Source: Neolentinus lepideus HHB14362 ss-1
Taxonomy: Eukaryota; Basidiomycota; Agaricomycetes; Gloeophyllales; Gloeophyllaceae
NCBI GenBank assembly: GCA_001632425.1
Contig: KV425562.1
Coordinates: forward strand, 359,975-423,974
Reading direction: 5' to 3'
Length of the DNA stretch: 64,000 bases
Shown here: in pieces, positions 1 to 10,758 of the stretch
Position numbering within the stretch: the first letter of the stretch is position 1
How the letters are laid out: each line of letters opens with the position of its first letter
Made by a program: the position numbers and the translations under genes
Notes under the pieces: model-generated
What the model saw: only the letters and a program-made list of their open reading frames with translations
Databases searched by the model: none
Told to the model about the DNA's origin: nothing

Positions 1-550
1 GAAGGAAATCTATTAATTAATGCTAGCATCACCTACTCACCGCTCAAGCTATTTCGTTTTGTGGGCTGTGGGGAGTGCTCTGAACTTTGTATGATAGCTT
101 CGTTAATGTTTCTTGGATGTAGCTTTGTGCAGAACATGAATCTACGTACCTTTTCCGATTCAGAGGAACGTGTTTGTCTCTTTTCCTCCAGATTCATACC
201 GCAGGAGAGTTTATTGTAGGATGTGGCCATTCCGTCTCGTTAAGCTGATTCAGACTTAAGTAGTATGTTCTCCTTCAAGCGTTGAAATCCACAAACCTAA
301 AAACGCGGCCACTTTTTGACCCATTCTGGTCGGAAGCTCGGCCGTGTTGGAAGGTGTTCGATAAATTATGACATATCTTCTTAAGCGCCGTATGTTTTTC
401 TCACGATCTGCTTTCGTTCTTTTCAGCCCCGGAGACGTCATGATGCTGTACCGCATACGAGTCCTACAGCGACCAACCTACACAGTGTCTCCTTTCCTGC
501 GCTTTTCTACTTGACGACTGTCCTGGCGTTCTCTTTCTAGCTGCTGCAAG
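1..550. other. Intergenic / upstream region of the M28 peptidase gene
   Basis: No protein domain or convincing splice structure is visible on either strand. The two open frames on the minus strand (65 and 66 codons) are unremarkable and have no recognisable similarity. The last 100 bases before the ATG at 551 are pyrimidine-rich, as fungal core promoters often are. Confidence 0.4.
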
Positions 551-2005
551 ATGCCGTTGCGCTCGACCTTCTTGTTCTGCGTCTTGGCCGCAGTAGCTGT
601 TACTGCCCGTACGTTCTCGGGAGCACAAATCGCTCTCGAAGAGGTTTCGTCCCCTGTCGACGCATTAGCTCATCGCATACAAGAGCTCTCTCTGACTTAC
701 GCTGACCCTGTTGAGCTGTACAAAGCCGTGGACCCCGCTGGCGCCGCAGACCTTGACGAGCCCCGTCTGTTTCGAGTTCCTGGATTGGAGGGAGCGATGT
801 GGTTGACGGAGGGAGACAAGCTGCGGCTAAGAAGGCAGGGTGTCAAGTTTGTTGATATCACTGAGACGCAAGACTTGGGGATGCGCAACTCTGCGCGTTT
901 GCAGAGCACCGCCGGTACGCGTCGTTTAGGCTATGCATACGCTAGGATGCGTAACGAAGCGGAGGAATTGCAGCTGCGACCTACCCAGAGATCTCGTACC
1001 GAAGTCGAGTCAAGGGTGTCATATCGAAGCTGTCCACCGACAATATGCTTGACGTCCTCGAGACTATGACCGGCTTCTACAACCGGTACTACAAGAGCGA
1101 CAATGGACAGAAAGCAAGTGACTGGCTGTTCGACAAGATACTGAATGTATGTGGCGCTGTTCTTGTCACTCACGCTCCAGCCGCCAAACTGCGCTATATG
1201 CACCGTCAATAGATAGTCAAAGAGTCGGGAAGCTCCAGCTCCCTATGGATCCAGGAATTCAAACACTCTTGGCCTCAATCATCAATCATAGCGCACTTTC
1301 AGCCTGTCAACCGGGCCGACTACAACGCCACAGTAATCATTGGCGCTCACCTGGACTCTATCAACCAGTGGTTCCCGCTCTTGCGCGCCCCTGGCGCCGA
1401 CGACGATGCGAGTGGTACTGTTACCATTTTGGAAGCCTTCCGGTCTCTCTTGGCCAGTAATTTTACCCCGTTGTATCCTGTGGAGTTTCACTGGTACGCG
1501 GCAGAGGAAGGCGGTTCCCTGGGCTCGCGAGACGTCGCTGCGGCGTACGAGTTGCAAGGACGGGACGTACGAGGCATGCTGCAGTACGACATGACCGCGT
1601 ACGTGAAGCGGGGAACGACTCCGACTCTCACCATGATTACCAGCGACGTGGATCCTAAGCTGACTGGGTACGGCTTGACGCTGGCAAAGGAGTACACGAA
1701 CATACCCGTTCAAGGTTCGTTATCAGCCCTCGGCGATAATAGAATCTATTGACCATTTGGGGTGTATGCTCTCCGCAGGGAGAGATCTCTTCGCAGGCGC
1801 TGGCTCAGATCACATGTCCTGGGGCGCCGCCGGGTATCCCGCTGCATGCGCCACGGAGGCAGATCCCAAGACGCTAGGAGACCCGTATATGCACACCGCG
1901 AACGATAAGATCGACATACCTAATGGCGAGTTCAACATTGAGCATGCTAGGGACCTCTCAAAGCTTGCTGTAGCGTTCGCTGTCGAACTGGGTGGGTGGG
2001 CATGA
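551..2005 (+). CDS. Secreted M28-family zinc aminopeptidase
   Basis: Predicted secreted exopeptidase of family M28 (leucine aminopeptidase-like, M28E), removing N-terminal residues from peptides outside the cell. Seen: ATG at 551 followed by a hydrophobic signal peptide (MPLRSTFLFCVLAAVAVTA); a propeptide-like segment; then the co-catalytic zinc core in order: GAHLDS (first His and Asp), DDDASGT (bridging Asp), YAAEEGGSLGS (general-base Glu and zinc Glu), MLQYDM (zinc Asp) and HTANDKID near the C terminus (last zinc His). Introns by splice consensus: from 915 to about 974, from about 1147 to 1212, and around 1715-1779. The frame ends at TGA 2003-2005 after VELGGWA. All metal ligands are present, so it is probably active. 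Oddity: after the last intron the segment before SDHMSW reads GRDLFAGAG, where relatives usually carry a cysteine-rich loop, so that splice junction is the least certain. Confidence 0.88.
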
Positions 2006-2230
2006 TGCCCGGGAGCGCTAATGTAGGCCTGACAGAGACGCCGAGTTTTATATAGTGGCGACTGTGATGTTACGGATGATTGTCGTAACTCGATGGCCAG
2101 CGCTCTGACGCTCGGATATACAGTGGCCGTCTACAGTTGACAGGACCCTCGAATTTTGTGCGATGGTTTGTCCTAGGTGCGTCACCATTTGATCATGACG
2201 CAGAGGCACGACAGCTCGCTGGAGAACTTT

Positions 2231-2915
2231 CCAAGATCCCGCGGAGTGGCGAACTTGATGTGGACATCGACGAGTTCCATTCGCCTCTATCTTGTGCTTT
2301 CCGAGGCAATATGTACATGCTGGATTGTCCATGCCGAGGTCACGCCATTGGATCCATCGCAATCGTGTCTACGACACTGTGCGGCAATCCCGCGGAGTGG
2401 CGAACTTGATGGTGTGGACATCGACAAGTTCCGTTCGCCCTCTATCTTGTGCTCATAGCTTTGTTTGAGCTTCCCGAGGCGATAGGTACGTGCCGGAATG
2501 TCTATGCCGAGTCCACGCCATTGGATCTACCTCAGCCGTGTCTACGAAACTGCGATCCCGCGGAGTGGCGAACTGGATGATGTGGACATCGACGAGTTCT
2601 GTTCGCCTTGTATCCTGTGCTCGTAGCTCTGTTCGAGCCTCCCCGAGGCGATACGTATGTGCCGGATTGTCTATGCCGAGTTCGAGTTCACGCCATTTTA
2701 GATCTACCGCAATCGTGTCTACGACACCGTGCGGTCATCTTCCAAGATCCCGCGGAGTGGCGAACTTGATGTGTGGACATCGACGGGTTCTGTTTGCTTT
2801 GCATCTTGTCTTCGTAGCTCTGTTCGAGCCTCCCCGAAACGATTATCTATGTCGAAGTCACGCCATTGGATCTACCGCAGTTGTGTCTATTGTGCGGTCA
2901 TCGTGATCACTGGGG
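2231..2915. repeat. Four degenerate tandem repeats, unit about 150-190 bp
   Basis: The core CCCGCGGAGTGGCGAACT recurs at about 2238, 2389, 2557 and 2749, giving periods of 151, 168 and 192 bp. Each unit continues with a gtggacatcgac segment, a gttcgcc/cttgtgctc stretch, a cccgaggcgat stretch and ends near a cacgccatt-ggatctacc-cgtgtctacga block. Units differ by substitutions and indels, so this is an old minisatellite or satellite-like array. Open frames through it are repeat artefacts and are not called as genes. Confidence 0.85.
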
Positions 2916-3731
2916 TCGTATCGGTCGCTATCGCAATTGCAATGGCGACTACACATTGTTTGTCTGGATCGCATGTTTTGATCAGACTGATCCGAGACCG
3001 AATGTCTGTCCTATTTATTGGGGTGCTTGGAAGTGGTCATGCTTGTTCAATGCTCTCGTTAAACTTCCGCTCAGTGCCAATGACAGGCAATGCGAAGCCA
3101 ACCCTAAGCCCTGTGTTACTAATGTATTTATGTTGTATTATGGATTCCTGTGCGTTCCCAGCGCGTTTCTTCTCGGCCCGCGACACACGTTCACTACGAG
3201 AGACCGCCTGTCATTGTCGTACTGAACACGTAAGGACCCTGGTGTTGCAGATAACTGGCGCCTATGTCCAACATACGGCAAATGCAGAGTCCCTCGGACG
3301 TTGCAGGGGCCCGGGGTATTGTGCGGTCGACTCCGTTTAGCTTTTGATGTAACTCAATCGCTGTCAGCCAATCGACATGAGACTGTCGTCCGCGGAGTTT
3401 ATAATGGAAACCGAAGTTTCTGCGTTGCTTCAGCGTCCGTAATAGCACATACGTCAACCCATCTTCGAAGTCCTGGATCAGCAGTTCCTCATTTCCACCA
3501 ACCAGTCGTTGCCAGGAGTCCTGACATGTGCAGTCTCGAAATGGAGGATGCATAGTCTAGTGGATTGCATACGGAGATACACGTGTACAAGACAGTACAA
3601 AGAATATGTCACATATACAAAGACGAAATAATGAAGGTAACCCCAGATGCCTTCGGAGCTCGCCGAATAAGAACGCTACATACGAAGGAAGCGAATAACA
3701 GTTAGTGCTACAAGGACAGCTTCTTTTACAT
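2916..3731. other. Intergenic stretch between repeat array and the DPBB gene
   Basis: No recognised gene. A 119-codon open frame lies on the minus strand at 3194-3553 (contains the segment NEELLIQDFEDGLTYVLLRT). It resembles no family I know and no splice partner was found, so it is left as an unassigned open frame. The 3' end of the next gene (minus strand) reaches 3914. Confidence 0.35.
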
Positions 3732-3913
3732 CTATAGGTACTTCCTCAACGCTCCTGGGTCAAGAAAGTGACGTTTTAAATACCGATGTCTCCACCGAGT
3801 TTCCCACCTGAGGAAGAAGATAAATAGTAATACCGCAAGAATACCCGAGGAGGAGAACAAGGAACGGGGTCGTGTCGAGAACGACAGTAGGTCGTCCAAT
3901 TGCGTGAATACGT

Positions 3914-4441
3914 TCATGATGGCGTGAATCCCATCCGTTCAAAGTGCCATGAGATAGACAGGACGCCCTGGTCGAGGGTGCCAAGCATCTGGAAAAGGCT
4001 GGGCGACATGTCTAGAGTCAAGAAGGTCAGCGTCTAGAGCGAATGGTCAATTGGTAAGGACATACCGAGGTCACCTTCGCCGCAGCCCATGCACTCGTCG
4101 CGAGTGAGGCCCCAGGCAGATTTGCCATTGTTGTCGTTGGTGATATGAATCCATTGTCCACAGTTACCACCGTTTCCATACCGCTGGGAAGATATGGCGA
4201 CAATGTGGTCGCTGTTCACGTTGGTTTCTCCGCAGGCACCAAGACCAACATCGAACCAGGTCCCCTGTAGATTGTAGTGTGTAAGTCGTTGCTTCATTAA
4301 TGGCGAAATGAATGAAAAACATACACGACCCGAGTGGGTGGTGCGCTTCTCGAGAACAGTGACATTTTCACCAGGGATTGGCGTGGCGAAGGCCGCGAAG
4401 ACGGTAGCGACAACGGTGGTGAAGAAAGTGAGGCGGACCAT
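3914..4441 (-). CDS. Small secreted RlpA-like double-psi beta-barrel protein
   Basis: A 137-residue secreted protein with a RlpA-like double-psi beta-barrel (expansin/barwin-like) fold. Such fungal proteins are small apoplastic proteins, sometimes barwin-like, with no firmly assigned reaction. Seen: signal peptide MVRLTFFTTVVATVFA and a dibasic KR before the mature part; domain hallmarks TWFDVGLGACG at the start, NCGQWIHI in the middle, and C-terminal DMSPSLFQ followed by SWHFERMGFTPS, the usual closing strand. Three exons: 4441-4325, 4264-4066, 4011-3914; introns start GTATGT and end CTACAG and CTCTAG. Exon lengths sum to 414 nt, exactly in frame. Full-length for the family. A TATA-like element lies about 130 bp upstream. 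Confidence 0.9.
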
Positions 4442-4567
4442 TGTGAACGTGAAGGAAGAGGTTCGATGAAGAGGGCGAGAGCGAAGAGAGCTGGTGAACA
4501 GCGGGAAGAAGAGTGCGGAGGAGGATGAGGCGAGTGAAACTCGTGAAGAACAGAGCCGTTTTGTAGG

Positions 4568-4580
4568 CCCTTTTATAAGT
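4568..4580 (-). promoter_or_regulatory. TATA-like element of the DPBB gene
   Basis: On the minus strand the sequence reads ACTTATAAAAGGGCC, about 130 bp before the ATG at 4441. It is a good TATA consensus in a plausible position for a highly expressed secreted protein. No transcript evidence is available. Confidence 0.45.
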
Positions 4581-4599
4581 TTGCGGCATATGCGACACG

Positions 4600-7500
4600 C
4601 GCCGTTTCCGCGTTTCCGTTACCATTAGGAACGAAGGGTATTAGAGAGTTGGACATTTTGTTGCTTGATGAAACTTCGGGGCGAATCCCGAAAAAGAAAA
4701 TGGAGGTGTGTGGGCGAGAAATCGAGGGTGAATGACGAGCAAGGACCAGCGGGAAGGTGTGAAGTGCCGGCACCGAGACTAATTCAAGAAGAAATGTCCG
4801 AGCGTCAAGCTTTCAAGTTCCGAGTTGGAAAATGGCAGGTCTGCCGCGAGGTCCTGGCTGGCGTTTCGAGCGACGAACAGGGTCATGATTAACGTCAAAC
4901 TAATCTAGACCTCTGATTATCTAATCTCGTACCTGGCCTTCATTTCGGCGACCACGGGTGGCTGCGCACGCCGTGCCTGCCGATTGGTCCTCGGACCTCC
5001 AGGGAGGCTCTCCGGACCGGAAAGGCTCCGAACGACCGTCCCGTAAAGAGACACTGGACCTCCCCGAAAGTTTTGGACAGGCACAAAAGAGTCTGGAACC
5101 ATCAAGCTCGTCCTCACTCGTCTGAGATGCAAGGCAAATGGGGACACTTACAATATTCCAAAAAGGTTTTTGCAAAAGTTTTTCTTGTCGGGGAGAAGAG
5201 GCGACTTTGTTTTCACCCGCTTTATGCGCAAGACCGCCTCTATGCGCCCTTCAGCCCTGAAGATTATGGCACGGTACACGACAGCTTCGCCTGGGATACC
5301 CGCGCGTCCTCAAGGCCTCAAGGTCCGCATAGAAACGTGCGTAACGGAAATAAAAAGCACAGCCTCCCTCACACGAGCCTAAAGCCTGTTTGATCACATC
5401 TTTTTATTCCACCTTCTCGGCCTGTAATCAAGGGTGATTAGATGCAACAATAGGTTTTTCCGCGTGCTGGTCAGCGTACCATTGGGTTATAGTAACATCC
5501 GCGTGCTTGTCGCCAAATTGCCGCGTCTTAGCCTGAACAGAATGAGACCTAGTCAGCCAGGGCTTTCATCCAGACTCGATGAAACTGGATGATCCTCATT
5601 TGCGATCGCCGAGCCAATGCCCATTGCCCAAGAGTCTGTATTGCAGCCGCTTCCTATTGAACCCTCAAACCGTCCTAAGCGTTTATCCTCATGACTTGAA
5701 GTTATGAATAATCTCTCCAGTGCGAAACCCGAACCCCTGTTTACGAGAGGCCACCTTGTCCCCACTGGGACACAAGCATGGATGATTCGGTGCGGAATCC
5801 CATTCAAAGCAATGCAGTCCCAGTTCCCAGGGCGACGAAGAAACCGTGACGGGACAACTTGCCCTCACGCCTATTGGTTCGTCAGGCAACAGCGACGTGA
5901 GATTGACGAACATTAATGTGAACATGCCTACTCACCGCCGTTTCGACAGCAGGAATGGCTGCATGCGGAGCTACGGACCATGGCAACCGAAATATATATG
6001 AGCCGGTCCCAACACCGAGCGACACACGTGGCGGAGGGTATGGACCTTTTCATTATGGCACCGCGCATCGACTGGGGAAGATGTCGAGAGCATCCTCTTC
6101 GCGATGCGCGGCGTCCCGAAAAGGCGAGGAAAGGGCCGCGTTTAGGAAGACTAATTTGGTCAAATATCGATTTTGAGCCGCCACGGTCATGTTCAGGAGA
6201 CATGGTCGTCAGGATAATGCAGGGTTCCTCGTCCGTACCCTTATGTGACCCTTGAGTGATAGAAGATCAAAGTAAACGGTATATACTCACTCGCATTCGG
6301 ACGGCCAAAGCAGAAGTAGACTATGTACAAAACGATGTCAAGAGTGACAGTGAGCATAAATACCTTACTGTCATTTGACTGCTGCATATGCGCAGCGGCT
6401 GCCAGTGTCTTTACTGCTGCGGACATTCTGTGAGGGAGCGTGAGGGTCCGAAGGGAAGAGCGCCGGAATGATGCGCATCCTCCGCAGCACGCCTATGCCC
6501 GAGATCAGCCAGAGCCATTCTGCAGAGGATGTGCACATCATTCGGCGCAGTCGAAATCGCGCTTATGAGACATTGAGCTCCTCGACGGCCACACCTTGGA
6601 TAGAGCGAGCATATATGCTCAATCATAGGCGATGCACGACGTCTGGTATTCCTAGTGTACAAAAGGAATCAGTATACTGTAACCAACCACTATGACTGTC
6701 CTGAGCCACACCTTACTTGCAGGCTCGGTTTGCTGACACCATAGACATGGAAGCTCAACGGACGCCGTGGAGCTTTCAGCTCTTCACACAATAGGTCGTG
6801 AGTTTGGGCTGTTTTCAATTGACGTCTGTCATTAAGACGCAACACTAAATGAATCCAGAGCACGCATTATTAGTGCCACTTACCCGTTCAGCTGGAACCA
6901 TTGGGGTATTGAACGTTGGTCGCTTTGAATGGATGCCGCGCTGATTGCTTTATGACGTCGTTGGTCGCCGCATCGAAAATGACACTCACCTGAGTATCTT
7001 GGCGACAGGTAGTGGGCGAGATATAACGACAGCCGCTACGAGAGAAGAAGAGGACACGTCAGTGGATATTCCCGGCTGCGTGAGGTAGATAACGACTGTT
7101 ACTCTGTACTGAATGATGTGCGCTGGACAAAAGAACGGGAACGAATTGTGATGATTCACGCTAGGATACAAGGCTATCGGACATCCACGTCGTTGGGGCT
7201 CTAGCGTGGTATGTATAAGAGCACAAGCGTCGACGTTTAATAGTCACAACACAGTATCCGCATCCGCTGTATGCCTGCTCTTGTAGTCGGCGTCGAAAGA
7301 TTGCGAAGCACTGTCAGTGTGGACTGTAAAGCTAGGAGATAAGAATCGACGGAATGACATACGTGAAGCACATTCCTGTATCTTTCTCCTGTCACTCCTA
7401 CTACAGCATTGTCAGGGAAGTTGTCAGTCTTTAGAGACCTTTTGCTACAGTCGTTGCATTCTGTTAACAGTGGACAGCGGATAGAAGGGGAACGAAGACA

Positions 7501-7670
7501 AGCAGTAATGCGGAAGGGATCGGCTAACGGTTGGTTATCATGTCACGTGTAACAGGACCCATACCGAGGGCGAATAGGGGCCATTGTTCGTCATATGTAT
7601 GCTGTGCCGCTGAGAGCATGTACCGCGTATCTTGTGTTCGACCACCTTCCACGTTCTTGTTTATCTCGGG
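4600..7670. other. 3 kb region without a resolved gene
   Basis: No domain was recognised on either strand. The minus strand carries several strong donor-like sites (AGGTGAGTG near 6990, GGGTAAGT near 6890, AAGGTAAGG near 6715, GCGAGTGAGT near 6290, GGCGGTGAGT near 5935) and one compact open stretch near 6720-6830 (segment KAPRRPLSFHVYGVSKP). Joining these consistently in frame failed, so no gene model is given. It may hold one or two many-exon minus-strand genes or a decayed gene. Confidence 0.3.
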
Positions 7671-10600
7671 ATGAATTCAGCCACTACGAACTCAAATCAG
7701 TCGTACGGAAGCAATCTTCCGGTAACGAACCCTTTAGATGCCGTTGAGCGTGTTAACATTCCCACAGGATCAGGTAGACCTGATTGCGGATCTATCAGAT
7801 ACGCAGTTCGAGTTGTTAAACGATGTAAGTCGTGTGCGTTTACCAAGACCTCAGTGAAAATATTCAGAGAGAGTATTGCTAGCTTCGTGAGCTATACCGA
7901 GACCGCGTCGCCTTAGAGCGGGACTATGCAGTCAAACTCCAGGCTTTGGCCGCTAAAGCCAGCGAAAGGAAGAGCAAGAACATAGCATCCCTCGTGCTTG
8001 GTAATGAACCTACCAAAGCTTGGGATGAGACTGTTCTCCAACGAAGGTTTGGGAAGACGCGCCGTGACCTCCTTCCTGCTGATGTGTGGAGCTCCACAGC
8101 ACCCTGAATGTTGCATACGAGCAACTTATATCGTCCTTCAGCGATTCAGCCCAGGATCATGTAAACCTGGCTGACAATCTGAGCTCCCGTGTCACAGATG
8201 CCCTTAAGACGAGCGAACGCAAACATGCCGATCTGAAAAAGAAGGTAAATCTGGTCTGCTACGTAAAGGACGCGAACTGACAGATGATTCCACAGCAAAT
8301 GCAATTTTTCCAGAAGCTTCTGTCTGAGAGAGACAGGGTCTACTCCGAACGTTCAAAGGTACGATACCTCGGTACCCCGTTATTTATGATTTCTTACCTT
8401 CCTGTTACAGAATAAACAGAACGTGACGTAGCGTCTCTGTTGTCCAACGATTGATGACCAAATAACACTTTACTAGTACGACGAAGAATGTATGGATCTT
8501 GAGTCCTATCGGCAGAAGCAAGACCGCGCCCAAGCCGATCGCCACGCAGATCGGGCAGCCCGACAGTACGAGCAACAACAGAACGACATGCTCAATAGTA
8601 AGAAGTGAGGCGATACGAACCTCGACAGATTCTGTTCCGCTGATATTTGCGTGAAGTACTTACCTGGTCTCCATCGACACTGCAAACAAGGTCAAGGCAA
8701 AATTCTATAGTGGCGACTTGCCACTACTACAAGATGTGAGTTTGTTGTGCCACTGTTCGCGTCAATGGAGCTCACTCCATTACTATCTTTAGCAATTCCG
8801 TGCGTATGCTGACTGTTCGATGTCACGCTGTGCTAATTGCTTTTTCATAATTTCACAGAGAACCTGCAAACCCAGTTGCTCAATCAATTCGTTGCAATTC
8901 TTTCTCAGGCCCAAGATCTTCACATGGCACACCTAGATTCTCTGAAGGGTCGTGTGTCGAAAGTTCAGGACAGCTTGGCTAAGGTGGACGCCAAACAAGA
9001 TCAAGATTTATTCATCGACTACAACATACGCCCGTTCGCGCCACCTGCCGACTGGACCTTCGAACCATGCAAGAGCCATTATGACACGGTAAGTTTCAGA
9101 GTTGTAGGTGTTGGTTGCGATCTCAATTTCCAGGGGTAGGGTGATGTCAGCGTGGAATCTGGGCCAAAAGTCTTTCTCCAGAACAAACTCAGCAAGTCCA
9201 GAGCCAAGCTCCAGGAGCTTGCCCCATTGCTGGAGTCCAAGCGTGCGATCGAAATTTACTCATAGAGCGGACTCTTTCAAGGCTGACCTACCTTGATTAT
9301 GGCTCGCAGGTGATGAAGTAGCCCGTTTTTTCCAGCTTTTCGCATCGTACACGGGCGATCGTTCTCTCGGAAACACGGAAGAGATATCTGACGTAAGTTT
9401 TGTCCAGAGCACCTACATTACTGCAATCCTTCCCACCAGCTGTTTGCTTGGGTGACGCCTACCCCACTCACGCTTGACATCGGTTTTCTATCGGCAGGAC
9501 TATCTAGACGCGCAGCACCAGCTGACGTTCTATGAAACTTCCGCTTGTATTCTTCAAGCCGAGATAGACACCATTTCCAGTGCCCTTGAAGGTTTGTTAT
9601 GACCTCGTGTGACCCATAATGCATGGTTAAGTTATCCGGCACTTAGGCGACGAAGGAGCACAGAAACCGCATTCCTTCAAGAACTCGTCATTCTCGATAC
9701 CTACTCAATGCGGTTACTGCAAGGTAAGATGACTGTTCGTGAAGTGATCTTGGTCCCTGACCGCTGTTGTAGTCCTCAATTTGGGGTTTAAGCAAGCAAG
9801 GCAAAACATGCCGGCTTTGTGGCTTGTCTGTCCACTCCAAATGCGAATTGAAGGTGACTGTGACTTGTATTTTCTACTTACGTCTCTGACGGGACACCGG
9901 CTAGGTGCCTGCCGAGTGTACTGGTTCGAAAGAAGGAAGGCACAGAAGTTCTGCTTCGATCTCCAGGATATCAATCGACAATTCGCGGAATGACGGTATG
10001 ATCCGAGTTTCCTCTCGGCTAACGCTTATACCGACTCATCGCTGGGTCTCTTATAGCACCGCAGACCCCGACAGCATCTTCATTCGTGAAATCGGATGTG
10101 TCCGCACACGCCGAAACTAAATATTTGAGAGCCAAAATTATTTTCGACTTCTTGGCTACGTCACCGTTTGAATTGAGTGTTACAGGCGAGTCAATGTCAT
10201 GAGTATGCCTGGTTGGTACTGAACAGCGCGGTTTCAAGAGGGCGTTACTGTACAAGTCCTAGAAGACGACGACGGCTCTGGCTGGGTCAAAGTTGGCGAC
10301 GAAGCTGGAGGAACAGGACTTGTGCCGGCGTCGTACATTGCGTATATTGATTCCTCATATGAAGCAGGACCGCATCCCAATGCTGCTGTATCCGCCGGTG
10401 ATCCGCGAAAGTACGGTGGGTAGATGCAGTAGGTCCTCCAACAGGCTGACTTTCGTTTTACCATCTATTTCATATTTAGCGAAGGGAGTTTATGATTACG
10501 AAGCTCAGGGTGCCGATGAGATAAGTGTACACGCAGGAGGACTCATTGAACTGACGGCAGGGCCCTCTGGCGGCCAGAACTACGCCGAAGGGTGGTGGGA

Positions 10601-10758
10601 AGGTTTGTCATGGCATCATTCTGCAGACCGAAGCCCGTCTGATGCCATTCCAGGCATAGATACTACCGGGAAGAGAGGTATATTCCCCAGTAACTATGTG
10701 CGTCATCTAAAATCATCCCTCTACAATTCTGACATCGTCCCAGGTAGAACTTGTTTAG
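7671..10758 (+). CDS. BZZ1: F-BAR / C1 / SH3-SH3 protein, Bzz1 orthologue
   Basis: Orthologue of fungal Bzz1 (syndapin/Toca-like), which binds membrane through an F-BAR dimer and recruits WASP-Arp2/3 actin nucleation at endocytic sites. Domains in order: F-BAR coiled coil (LRELYRDRVALERDYA, NEPTKAWDETVL, SAQDHVNLADNLSS, DLFIDYNIRPF, CKSHYDT); a C1 zinc finger (H...CGYC...CRLC...HSKC...C); SH3-1 (AKIIFDF ... GSGWVKVGD ... GLVPASYI); SH3-2 (GVYDYEAQGADE ... WWEG ... GIFPSNYVELV), which ends the protein. I assemble 21 exons, including a 12-nt exon at 8411-8422 and a 7-nt exon at 8793-8799. Every junction was checked for frame by reading across it. ATG 7671 gives MNSATTNSNQSYGSNLP, the usual start. 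Stop TAG 10756-10758. No disabling change was found. Confidence 0.93.

Noticed and set aside
2490..3340. Long overlapping plus-strand open frames of 138 and 203 codons
   Set aside because: They run through the tandem repeats and change frame with each unit, so they are by-products of the repeat and not genes.
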